Notes under the pieces: generated by a model | Told to the model about the DNA's origin: nothing | The model's database searches: none | The model's input: the letters and a program-made list of their open reading frames with translations, nothing else | Position numbers and translations under genes: made by a program | In this document: piece after piece, positions 11,130 through 21,060 of the stretch | Numbering within the stretch: the first letter of the stretch is position 1 | Layout of the letters: every line of letters begins with the position of its first letter | Source of the DNA: Monodelphis domestica | Taxonomy: Eukaryota > Chordata > Mammalia > Didelphimorphia > Didelphidae | Direction: 5' to 3' | Length of the DNA stretch: 64,000 nt | NCBI RefSeq assembly: GCF_027887165.1 | Contig: NC_077228.1 | Coordinates: 213,581,635-213,645,634, forward strand

Positions 11130-12028
11130 ATAACTGAGGGGGTTATGCCCTGAACCAGTGAATTGCAAATTGCCACATATCCCGGTGGGACCACTGAGGC
11201 CTCACCAGCCACAGCCCAATGGCCCTTGTTTACTTCCTATCCTGCAGCTCCTAGACCCTGGGTCCTCCTGGGAGGATGGACTGCTTGCTTTACCCGTTCT
11301 TTTAAGATTGTTCTAGGTCTGGGAATAGTGGATGTTCCCTTCCCTTCTCCTTTCCAGCTTCATTTTTCTCCCATCCTGCTGCAAGCCTAGTGGGGAGAGG
11401 AGAAGGGATGCAGGTCACCCTTTCCTATGTTTTGGGGTTTCTGTGGTCCTAGGGTCCTGGAAGGTGAGCACAGCCCCTCTTTGTTGGGACCCAGGCAACA
11501 CCAGATTCTACCTTAGACCTTTAGTGAGGGGCCAGAGCACATGTGTTACAGCAAGTGATCCAAATAGTGAATGCCCTGATGCAACCTGTTCCTGATCCAC
11601 TCCCTTTATGAATAGTTTTAAAGTTGTGGCCATGTGAATAAGAGGGGTGCCTGCTCCCATCCTGAACCTGGCAGAAGACCCTTCAAAGAGCATTTATATG
11701 CATCAAATCTGAACTCACAAGGGAAGTCATATCTCCTGGGTTTTGAATTGCTCCAAGCTCAGCAGAGGGAAAGGGTGCTCCTTGATGCTGCCACCTCTCC
11801 TCTCTTAGAAAAGGATCCTCTTGGGCATCTGAGTGGCTCAGTGGATTGAGAGCCAGACCTAGAAATGGGAGGTCCTAGATTCAAATCTGGCCCCAGACAC
11901 TTCCTAGCTGTGTGACCCTGGACAAGTCACTTAATCTTCATTGCCTAGCCTTTACCACTCTTCTGCCTTGGAACTAATACACAGTATTGATTCTAATATG
12001 GAAGGTAAGGGTTTGGGGGGGGGAGAGG

Positions 12029-12059
<31 letters not shown>

Positions 12060-12188
12060 GGAGGAGGAGGAAGGAAGGAAGGAAGAAAGGAAGGAAGGAA
12101 GGAAGGAAGGAAGGAAGGAAGGAAGGAAGAAAGGAAGGAAGGAAGGAAGGAAGGAAGGAAGGAAAGAAAGAAAGAAAGAAAGAAAGAA

Positions 12189-12287
<99 letters not shown>

Positions 12288-13835
12288 AGAAAGAAAGAAA
12301 GAAAGAAAGAAAGGAAAGAAGAAAGAAAGGAAGAAGAAGGAAGGAAGGAAGGAAGGAAGGAAGGAAGGAAGGAAGGAGGAAGGAAGGAAGGAAGGAAGGA
12401 AGGAAGGAAGGAAGGAAGGAAGGAAGGAAGGAAGGAAGAGAAAGCAAGCAAGCTCAGGCTGAGTCTCTCCCTCCAGAGAACCTCTATCCAGAGAGGAGCT
12501 AGCCATTCATGAAACAGACTCCTCAGCCAAAATACATTTCTACTTTTGCTATGCTGGTCCACTGAGAGCGCCCTGCCTCCAGCCCCTTATCCAGCCATCT
12601 CCCTTTGCCTCTGGCTAGCTGGGAGAATATGGAGTGCAAGACTAGGAGTGATGAATATTGATTTCTCTTTCCAGCTCATCCATGTGTTTCAACTCTCTTC
12701 ATTTCTTTCCCTTCTTCTCCACCTCCTGCTTCCATCTCCCCCTTAACTAGATAGGCAGAGGAACTCGGGAGAACCAAGGTGCTAGAGGAGCAGGGGGGGG
12801 CTACACTTTGAACTTAAAGGCTGGGATCAAGTGCCCTCTGAAGTAGAAATGGGCACAAGCCAACAGAGGACACCTGGGGCCCCTCCTCCTGCCCCCTGCC
12901 CCCAAACAGAGGCAGAAAGAGACAGACCCTGAGTGCAACATCCTGCCTCAATGCCTAGTACAGGCAGCCACTAATATAGTCCGCTCTCAGTTATCCACCA
13001 GTGGTAGTAAAGGAGGGACCAGCAGAATGGATGGTCTGAAACATTTGACCAACCCCAAAGTCTTGGTGAGTTTTTGCTGACTGTGGGTGGGGGGTTGCTC
13101 TCCATCTTTAGATGGAAGAGGTGAGCAGTACTCTAAGTACAGTTTGCTGCCCTGGTTGGCTCAGTGGTGTACCATGCCCACTTTGGTGTTTCTGAGCAAC
13201 CACTGGTGATGAGATGGAGTGGGGCAGGTTATGGACTCCCCTGTGGAGTTCATCACCTGCATTACTGAAGATGCACAGGAAATAGACAGGGGGCGCACAT
13301 CCTCACTCACATACAGGTGCAAACAGCCCTCCCATCTGCCTTCTTTGTTCCTCTACCCTTCAGCTGAGGAGACCTCCAGCTTCTCCCATCACCACAGATC
13401 CTAGTTCCTTCAGCCTCTGATCGGGCTCTGACCTGGGTTTTCCCCAGCAAGAGGCCCATGGGACAGGGGAGCTTCACTACTCTACAGAGATGAGGGTCTC
13501 CTAAAGTAGTGTCTATTCCCCAATCCACTTCAGAGTCAAGGGATCCAACCCTCCCTCATATGCTATCCCAGCCTGATCCTGATCAGTCTTCTGGCTCTGT
13601 TCTCCAGGCCTGGAGCAACCACCAAGTGCCCATACCTTCACTCAGCTCCAGGCTTTGTTGTACCTTTGTTGTACCTTCCTGAACATTCCTGGTCCCCCCC
13701 TTTCCTTTGGTGCCCACTTCCTGCACATACCTCTTCCCATTTCTATAGAAACTGGATGGGGGAGAGGACCAGGGGTTCCTTCTGCTGTCCTATTGTTACT
13801 CATTTTGATTATAATCATTTTGTACAGAATTCCTG
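11130..13835 (+). CDS. USH1G: USH1G exon 3: last base of codon 459, stop and 3' UTR
   Basis: The acceptor ttctccacag ends at 11129. The next bases ATAACTG join 'gagtt' of exon 2 to give GAG-TTA-TAA, i.e. Glu-Leu-stop, with TAA at 11131-11133. Only four coding bases, counting the stop, lie in this exon. The rest is 3' UTR, which includes a SINE and a long purine array. No canonical AATAAA is seen before about 13.85 kb. I place the 3' end near 13835 from a GT-rich stretch after 'ttgtacagaattcctgtg', and this end is uncertain. The human 3' UTR is about 2 kb as I recall, so the length fits once the repeats are subtracted. Confidence 0.75.
11478..11700 (+). repeat. Copy 2 of the unnamed about 200-bp repeat, in USH1G 3' UTR
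   Basis: Partner of 10559-10790, same strand. The pair could be two copies of an old unnamed transposable element or a local tandem duplication spanning intron 2 and exon 3. Confidence 0.5.
11823..12015 (+). repeat. Family S SINE, sense, in USH1G 3' UTR
   Basis: From 'tgagtggctcagtggattga' to 'gaaggtaagggtttgggg'. Its tail runs straight into a purine microsatellite. Confidence 0.85.
12016..12440. repeat. Long purine array (GA, GGAA, GAAA)
   Basis: About 425 bases with purines only on the + strand: GA repeats, then GGAA, then GAAA, then GGAA. It grew out of the tail of the SINE before it. Open frames here on both strands are artefacts of the repeat. Confidence 0.95.
12441..13835 (+). other. 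USH1G: Unique part of the presumed USH1G 3' UTR
   Basis: About 1.4 kb with no mobile element. It contains 'attataatcattttgtacag' near the presumed 3' end. Small open frames have no recognisable features. Confidence 0.45.
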
Positions 13836-14290
13836 TGTGATGTTTCATTGGCTGGATCTTTGGGTATTGGGTTGGGGGGAGTGGGCAGAATGGGGAAAGT
13901 TACTAGGTCCATCTACAGGAAGAAGTAGGACATTTGGGGAAGGGGAGGGAGAAGATTTAGTGTGTCTGAGAACTGAAGCTCCTATTTGGGCGACATCTTT
14001 CCCCCTTGCCTTCATATTTGTGCAGGACCTTCACTGCTTCCTCTTACTCCATCTTGGGCCCTGGCACTTAGGAAGAAGACCAGGAGAGGTATTGGGGTAG
14101 GGTGTGTAGGAATGGATGGAGAAGGGGATGGAACTGTATAGGTTGGCGGTCCAGGCTCAACTCATCCCCAAAACTGCTACTCCTCCCGCCATCTCCAAAG
14201 CCTAAGGGATAGGGAGCAGCTGTTCTGAGCTAGATTGTTCCTTTATCTCCAGATGCACCATCTGACACGGGCCAGACTAAAGACTTTTCT
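13836..14290. other. Intergenic unique sequence
   Basis: No repeat, coding or RNA feature was recognised. Confidence 0.4.
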
Positions 14291-14299
14291 AGAAGTAAA

Positions 14300-14790
14300 T
14301 CCAGCTGGACGATAGAATGGCATGAAAAATACTGGTTCTGGAGTAGAGGTTCTGCATTCAAATCCCACACTCTGTTGCTTACTACCTTGATCTTAGGCAA
14401 ATCACAATCTTTCTGGACCTCAGTTTCCTCACCTGGAAAATGAGGGGTTGGACAAGTTGGCCCAGGAAGTGCTTTCCAGCTCTAAATCTATAATTCTTTC
14501 ACCCTTCTTGGGACCCTGTCCTCTTTTTTTTTTTTTAACACTTTCTGTCCTAGTAACAACTCTAAGACAGAAGAGCTTCTAGACAGACAGGGTTAAGTGA
14601 CTTGTCAAGGGTCACACAGCTAGGAAATGCCTGAGGTCATATTTGAACTCAGATCCTCCAGATTCCAGACACCGCATCCTATCCACTGAGCCACCTAGCT
14701 GCCCCCAATCTCTGCTCCCTTAATCTGCCCCCTTCTCTTCTCCAGACCTCAGTTTCCTCCTCTAAGGTCCCCTCCAGCTCTAACATGCTG
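14300..14790 (+). repeat. MIR, sense, split by an inserted antisense SINE
   Basis: MIR at 14300-14512 ('tctggacctcagtttcctca', 'ctttccagctctaaatctat') resumes near 14745 ('gacctcagtttcctcctcta'). A minus-strand SINE sits between them (14524-14706, 'acttgtcaagggtcacacag', 'ccactgagccacctagctgc'). Confidence 0.65.
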
Positions 14791-14806
14791 TTTCTTTTTT
14801 GTTTGC

Positions 14807-14931
14807 TTTTAATAAACCTTTACCTTCCATCTTAGGATCATTACTAAGTATTGGTTCCAAGGCAGAAGCATAGCAAGGGCTCAGCAATGGGGGTTAAGTG
14901 ACTTGGCCAGGGTCACACAACTAGGAAGTAA
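14807..14931 (-). repeat. Family S SINE fragment, antisense
   Basis: 'aacctttaccttccatctta' to 'gccagggtcacacaactagg'. The head half is missing. Confidence 0.75.
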
Positions 14932-15270
14932 AACGCTACTGTTTTGGGGCAATCTAGTCCAAGCCACTAAAGTCTCTGCTATAGTACTCAGCTTCCTGAC
15001 TGTCCTGAAGCCAGAGCTCCTGCCACACGGGACTTCTATCCTCTAGAAGTTGTCCAGGATCGGGGACTGACCAGGACTGGATGGGCTGCCAAGGCTGCTT
15101 AGATTAGAGACGTCAGTGGGGGATCTCACCACCCCTGTGAACAAAGGGAACACCTTTCTCTACCCTATTAGGAGCCACAGCGAGCCTGTTCTGAGAAGAA
15201 GCAGCATCTTTCTAAAGCAGAGCCTCAGTCAATGCCCACTAGAAATGGAGGAGGTCCAGGGTGGCTGCAG
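14932..15270. other. Unique intergenic sequence
   Basis: About 340 bases with no recognised feature. Confidence 0.4.
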
Positions 15271-15274
15271 TTAG

Positions 15275-15555
15275 AACAGTGACTTGCCCAGGGTCCCACA
15301 GCTAGGAAGTGTCTGAGGTTAGATTCGAACCCAGGACCTCTGGTCTCTAGGTGGTGATAATTAATGTAGTCATCCTAGCTGTCATTTTGTGTAGTGCTTT
15401 ATAAATGCACTCATATTTATTATTTAGACAGCTCTGTAAAGGCAGACAGGCTGGTTATTATGCATACCATTTTACAACTGAAGACTGTTGAGATCCAGGT
15501 TAGGTGACTTGTCTAAGGTCATATAGACTAGTTCATGTCAGAGCTAAAAGTGATG
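15275..15555 (-). repeat. SINE fragment then MIR, both antisense
   Basis: 15275-15350 is an antisense family S/MAR1 piece ('gacttgcccagggtcccaca'). 15355-15555 is an antisense MIR ('tacaactgaagactgttgag', 'gtgacttgtctaaggtcata'). Confidence 0.6.
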
Positions 15556-15684
15556 TTTTCTGCCTGGGCCCATCTGTTTTTTATCAGGAGAGACTAAGAT
15601 AATAGGATTCCAGTCCGGAAGATGAAGGCAGACCGAGCTGGGGAGATAATTCAAATCTCTAAACACATGAAGGCTGTGGATAGA

Positions 15685-15960
15685 CTGAGCATCAACATGT
15701 GGTGCGGTAGACAGAGGGTTGGGCCTGAAGCGAAGGGAGACTTGGGGCCTAACCCTGCCTCTAACACTTGCTGGTTGGGTCACTTAATACTTGTCAGCCT
15801 CCATTTTCTCATTTGTAAAATGAGGACAATAAGAACTATACAACCTATTAAATGCAATTATTTGGAGAACCAAATAAAATAATTCATGTAAAGTACTTTG
15901 CAAACCTTAAAGTACTATATAAATATCTATTATTATTATTATCATCATTATTATTAGCTT
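15685..15960 (+). repeat. MIR, sense
   Basis: 'cctccattttctcatttgta' and 'gtactttgcaaaccttaaag', followed by an AT-rich triplet tail (attatt). Confidence 0.7.
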
Positions 15961-16031
15961 ATCCTCTAAATCCCTCTATGCCACAGGACACACATTAAAG
16001 TTTGAGGGAACGTGTTTAAAGGCAAGTAAAA

Positions 16032-16250
16032 TGAGGGAGAAGCTGGGTGGCTCAGTGGGTTGAGAGCCCCTCCTAGAGGCCAGAGGTCCTGGGTTCAAAT
16101 TTGATCTCAGACACTTCTAGCTGTGTGACCCTGGGCAAGTCACTTAACCCATATTGCCTAGCCCTTATTGCTCTTCTGCTTGGAGCCAATACACAGTAGT
16201 GATTCTAAGATGAAAGGTAACGGTTTTAAAACAAACAAACAAAAAGACAA
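16032..16250 (+). repeat. Family S SINE, sense
   Basis: Head 'gagaagctgggtggctcagt', tail 'tgaaaggtaacggttttaaa' with 'caaacaaacaaa'. Confidence 0.88.
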
Positions 16251-16334
16251 ATGAAATAATTTGGTGGTATATTTTTGGAACTTGTTATTCTCACAAAGGG
16301 AACAAGATGAAAATACAAATAGGGTATAGAAAAG

Positions 16335-16590
16335 TCTTAGAGTGCACAGAAAATAGAATATTGGGCCTAGAGCCTGGGAGACTTGAGATTAAATCCATTC
16401 TCAGGCATGGACTCAAGCTTGTGTCCCTCAGCAAGGTGCTTTACTGCTGCCTGACTCAGTTCTCTTGTCTGTAAAATGGGGATAACAACAGCATCTACTT
16501 TTCAGGGTTGTTGTGAGGATAAGAGGAGATAATATTTGTAGAGAACTTTTCAAACCTTAAAGCATTCCATTGGGGAAGTATAAATGACTT
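16335..16590 (+). repeat. MIR, sense
   Basis: 'gactcagttctcttgtctgt', 'gttgttgtgaggataagagg' and 'ttcaaaccttaaagcattcc' mark a sense MIR. Confidence 0.7.
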
Positions 16591-16712
16591 TTGGAATATT
16601 TGATCTGGAAGAAACCTTAGGCATCATCTAGTTCTACAACCTTTTATGTGACAACTAAGATGAAGTGATTTGATTGACAAAGAGGACAGATATAGCCAGT
16701 GGTAGAACTGAG

Positions 16713-18184
16713 ACTAGGAACCAGGTATCTGGGCCATTGGCCCAAAGCTCTCTCTACTACCCCACATGGCTTTTCAAATAATCATTATTTTTCTTTCTTT
16801 CTTTTCCTTCCTTCCTTCCTTCCTTCCTTCCTTCCTTCCTTCCTTCCTTCCTTCCTTCCTTCCTTCCTTCCTTCCTTCCTTCCTTCCTTCCTTCCTTCCT
16901 TCCTTTCTCCCTCCTTCCCTCCCTCCCCTCTCTTCCTCCCTCCCTTCTTTCCTTCCTCTCTTCCTCCCTCCCTCCCTCTCTTCCTCCCTCCCTCCCTTCT
17001 TTCCTTCCTCTCTTCCTCCCTTCTTTCCTTCCTCCCTTCTTTCCTTCCTCCCTCCCTCTCTCCCTCCCCTCCCTCCCTCCCTCCCTCCCTCCCTTCCTTC
17101 CTTCCTTCCTTCCTTCCTTCCTTCCTTCCTTCCTTCCTTCCTTCCTTCCTTCCTTCCTTCCTTCCTTCCATCTTAGAATTGATTCTAGGTATCAGTTCCA
17201 AGACAGCAGTGAAAGGCTAGGCAATGGGCGATAAGTGACTTGCCTAGAGTCACAGAGCTAAGAAGTGTCTGAGTATTTATTTGAACCCAGGATCTCCTGT
17301 CTCCAGGTCTGGCTTGATGTACTACCTATATCTGCTCCATAATCATTACATTTCAAAATGCTATCATTCTGGTCAATGAGGAAATATTTGTAAAGCCCTT
17401 ACCAGAATGCCTGGCACAGGTTGCTTAATTATTTCGGTCATGTCCAGTCCTTTGTGACCCCATTTGGGGTTTTCTTGGTAAGGATGCTGGAGTAGTTTGG
17501 CATTTCCTTCTCCAGTTCATTTTATAGAGAAAGAAACTGAGGCAAACAGGCTTAAGTGGTTTCTCATAATCACACAGCTAGGAAGAGTATGAGGAGAGAT
17601 TTGAACTCAGAAAGATGAATCTTTTTTACTCCAGGCTCAGCTTTATTGATTGAGCCACTTTGCCACCTATAGCCACCCTATGCCTGGCACCTAGTAGGTA
17701 CTTAATAAATAAGTGTCCCTTTCTCTTCTTTTCCTCATCATAACAGGTAACCATTTCCTTCACACCATGACCTATGCTCTAGACATGGCTTGACCACTAA
17801 TTCATTGGTCAAGTCATAACTGTTTCCTGAGCTTTTCTCATCTCTATAACAAGAAGGTTGGTCGATAGATGATCACTAAAGTCTCTTTTGGGCAGCTGGC
17901 ACAGTGCTGCGCCTGGAGTCAGGAAGACTTACCTTCTTGAGTTAAAATCTGACCTTAGAAACTCACTAGTTGTGTGACTCTGGACAAGTCACTTAACCCT
18001 GTTTGCCTCAATTTCCTCATCTGAAAAATGAGCTGGAGAAGGAAATGGCAAACAACCCCATTATCTGCCAAGAAAACTCCAAACAGGTTCATGAAGAGTC
18101 AGATATAACTGAAATGACTGAACAACAAGATCTCTTACAACTCAACATCATATGGTTCTATTCTAGGAGTCTTTTCCAGTGTTG
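16713..18184. repeat. First copy of a duplicated block flanking an assembly gap
   Basis: About 1.47 kb that recurs almost base for base at 18385-19683. Contents: the end of a MIR, a (TTCC)n array (about 16805-17168), an antisense family S SINE (17169-17335), an antisense MAR1 (17430-17670) and a sense MAR1 (17890-18135). Confidence 0.93.
16805..17168. repeat. (TTCC)n array with CCCT-rich middle
   Basis: Pure TTCC units, then an imperfect CTCC/CTTT section, then TTCC units. It abuts the tail side of an antisense SINE ('ttccatcttagaattgattc'). Confidence 0.95.
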
Positions 18185-18384
18185 NNNNNNNNNNNNNNNN
18201 NNNNNNNNNNNNNNNNNNNNNNNNNNNNNNNNNNNNNNNNNNNNNNNNNNNNNNNNNNNNNNNNNNNNNNNNNNNNNNNNNNNNNNNNNNNNNNNNNNNN
18301 NNNNNNNNNNNNNNNNNNNNNNNNNNNNNNNNNNNNNNNNNNNNNNNNNNNNNNNNNNNNNNNNNNNNNNNNNNNNNNNNNNNN
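18185..18384. other. Assembly gap of exactly 200 N
   Basis: 200 unknown bases, a round number typical of an arbitrary gap. The sequence after the gap restarts a block already present before it. Confidence 0.98.
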
Positions 18385-19683
18385 ACTAGGAACCAGGTAT
18401 CTGGGCCATTGGCCCAAAGCTCTCTCTACTACCCCACATGGCTTTTCAAATAATCATTATTTTTCTTTCTTTCTTTTCCTTCCTTCCTTCCTTCCTTCCT
18501 TCCTTCCTTCCTTCCTTCCTTCCTTCCTTCCTTCCTTCCTTCCTTCCTTCCTTCCTTCCTTCCTTCCTTCCTTCCTTCCTTCCTTCCTTCCTTCCTTCCT
18601 TCCTTCCTTCCTTCCTTCCTTCCATCTTAGAATTGATTCTAGGTATCAGTTCCAAGACAGCAGTGAAAGGCTAGGCAATGGGCGATAAGTGACTTGCCTA
18701 GAGTCACAGAGCTAAGAAGTGTCTGAGTATTTATTTGAACCCAGGATCTCCTGTCTCCAGGTCTGGCTTGATGTACTACCTATATCTGCTCCATAATCAT
18801 TACATTTCAAAATGCTATCATTCTGGTCACCCCCCCCCCCCCCCCCCCCCCCCTCCCCCCCCCTCCCCGGCCCCCCCTGCGGCCCCTCAATAAGCCCCTT
18901 ACCAGAATGCCTGGCACAGGTTGCTTAATTATTTCGGTCATGTCCAGTCCTTTGTGACCCCATTTGGGGTTTTCTTGGTAAGGATGCTGGAGTAGTTTGG
19001 CATTTCCTTCTCCAGTTCATTTTATAGAGAAAGAAACTGAGGCAAACAGGCTTAAGTGGTTTCTCATAATCACACAGCTAGGAAGAGTATGAGGAGAGAT
19101 TTGAACTCAGAAAGATGAATCTTTTTTACTCCAGGCTCAGCTTTATCGATTGAGCCACTTTGCCACCTATAGCCACCTATGCCTGGCACCTAGTAGGTAC
19201 TTAATAAATAAGTGTCCCTTTCTCTTCTTTTCCTCATCATAACAGGTAACCATTTCCTTCACACCATGACCTATGCTCTAGACATGGCTTGACCACTAAT
19301 TCATTGGTCAAGTCATAACTGTTTCCTGAGCTTTTCTCATCTCTATAACAAGAAGGTTGGTCGATAGATGATCACTAAAGTCTCTTTTGGGCAGCTGGCA
19401 CAGTGCTGCGCCTGGAGTCAGGAAGACTTACCTTCTTGAGTTAAAATCTGACCTTAGAAACTCACTAGTTGTGTGACTCTGGACAAGTCACTTAACCCTG
19501 TTTGCCTCAATTTCCTCATCTGAAAAATGAGCTGGAGAAGGAAATGGCAAACAACCCCATTATCTGCCAAGAAAACTCCAAACAGGTTCATGAAGAGTCA
19601 GATATAACTGAAATGACTGAACAACAAGATCTCTTACAACTCAACATCATATGGTTCTATTCTAGGAGTCTTTTCCAGTGTTG
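18385..19683. repeat. Second copy of the duplicated block
   Basis: Repeats 16713-18184 with a shorter (TTCC)n array (18479-18622), a C-rich run in place of about 20 normal bases (18830-18892) and a few single-base differences (for example 'ttattgattgag' against 'ttatcgattgag'). Confidence 0.93.
18830..18892. other. C-rich low-quality sequence
   Basis: A near-pure C run replaces 'atgaggaaatatttgtaaag' found at the same place in the first copy. The flanks match, so this is probably a read or consensus error rather than real DNA. Confidence 0.8.
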
Positions 19684-19689
19684 TATTTC

Positions 19690-19950
19690 TTAAATCCTAG
19701 TATTCTAGAGATGGAAGGAACCTTGAAAGATCATCAGATTGGAGCTCCCATTTATTTAGCACTTTACAAATTGTTTTCTTTATGACTTTTTGAGGAAGGT
19801 AGTACTAGTGTTATTATCCTCATTTTCGACTCGAAGAAACTTAGGTTTAGGTAAAATGACTTGTCCAAGGATACATGGTCCTAGCAGGCAGGACCACAAT
19901 TCAGATTTCTCAACTCCTGGCTCGTTGTTAATCACATTACCCAAATCCCT
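19690..19950 (-). repeat. MIR/CORE-SINE, antisense
   Basis: 'atttatttagcactttacaa', 'ttattatcctcattttcgac' and 'aaatgacttgtccaaggata' fit a minus-strand MIR. Confidence 0.6.
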
Positions 19951-20515
19951 TTGCATGAGTCCATGTACTCTCCTATTGTGCTGGCCTCCTCCCTCGGCTC
20001 AGAGGCAGATGGGATGAAATCCTTCTGGTCATTCTTGCTCTCCAGGCCCTCCCAGAAGACTAGATTGCAGGTCCTCTCCTTCCCTCTCTCCATCTCATGT
20101 TCATGCTTACCCCACACTCACACCTTCTTCTTGGGAAATGTTCACCACAATGACCAGATTCTGACCAGCAGGGGGAGATGGAGAATCACAGCTGGCATCA
20201 GACCTCCATCTAAAGCTATGGATGGGGAGGGTGATGGTACCAGACAATTTTCCCACTGACAAATACTATAGACCAGAGGATAAGGTGAAGTAGAAGCGCC
20301 GAATGCTGGAGCAAAGAAACAGGTATAAGACTCTCATCGAACAGGAGGAAACTAGCCATTCTGAGAAGGAGGCACCTGTCTGACCTCAGTGGAACCATGC
20401 TGGGGATCTTTGGGGGCTTCCCACATGGCCTGAGGTAGGGAAGGTCAGAGATAGAGACTGGCTCAGCCCTGAAAAGGTCACATGACATCACAGCAAATTA
20501 GAGGAGTGAGAAATT
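19951..20515. other. Unique intergenic stretch with one CTCF-like motif
   Basis: No mobile element was recognised. It holds the motif listed at 20164-20178. Small open frames here show no domain. Confidence 0.4.
20164..20178 (+). promoter_or_regulatory. Possible CTCF binding motif
   Basis: 'accagcagggggaga' matches the core CCASYAGRKGGCRS well, with one weaker position. A motif match alone occurs often by chance. Confidence 0.35.
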
Positions 20516-20517
20516 CC

Positions 20518-21060
20518 CCTATGCCTAGGGAAAGAATTCTTGGCCAAACAAGGAATAAAAAGCATCCTAGAGATAAAATGATCAATTTGTGTTACATAAA
20601 ATTAGAACATTTTTGCAAACAAAATCAAAGCAACTAAGATTAGAAAGGGAACAGTTCATTGGAAAAAATCTTCAAATCAAGTTTCTTAAGTAAAAGTCTT
20701 ATATCTAAGAAAATTTAAAAGAAAGTAAACTATATCAAAATAAGCAAATTCACAATAGATAAATTTTTAAAGGCTATGTTTTAAACTCTTACCTTCTGTC
20801 CTTGAATTGATATTAAGTATCCATTCCAAGGCAGAAAAGTGGTAAGGGATAGGCAATTGAGGTTAAGTGACTTGCCCAAGGTCATACAGCTAGGAAGTGT
20901 CAGGCCACATTTGAATCCAGGTCCATTCCAACTTCAGGTCTGGCTCTCTATCCACTAAGCTACATAGTTGTCCCAGGGAAGTATTTCTCAAAAGAAGAAA
21001 CACAAGCCCTGAATTTGGCAACTAAGAGATCAAGATAACATTATAGAAAACTATTTCAAT
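20518..21060 (+). repeat. L1 ORF2 3' fragment, sense, split by an antisense family S SINE
   Basis: L1-like sequence 20518-20765 ('ttggccaaacaaggaataaa', 'aaatcaaagcaactaagatt') resumes at 20976 ('tatttctcaaaagaagaaac'). Between them, 20766-20974 is a minus-strand family S SINE. Confidence 0.65.

Noticed and set aside
11941-12562. Several 150-190-residue frames rich in Lys/Glu/Arg/Gly or Ser/Phe/Leu/Pro
   Set aside because: They are readings of the GGAA/GAAA array. The same explanation covers the frames at 16.7-17.2, 18.4-18.7, 22.8-23.4, 31.3-31.7 and 35.7-36.4 kb.
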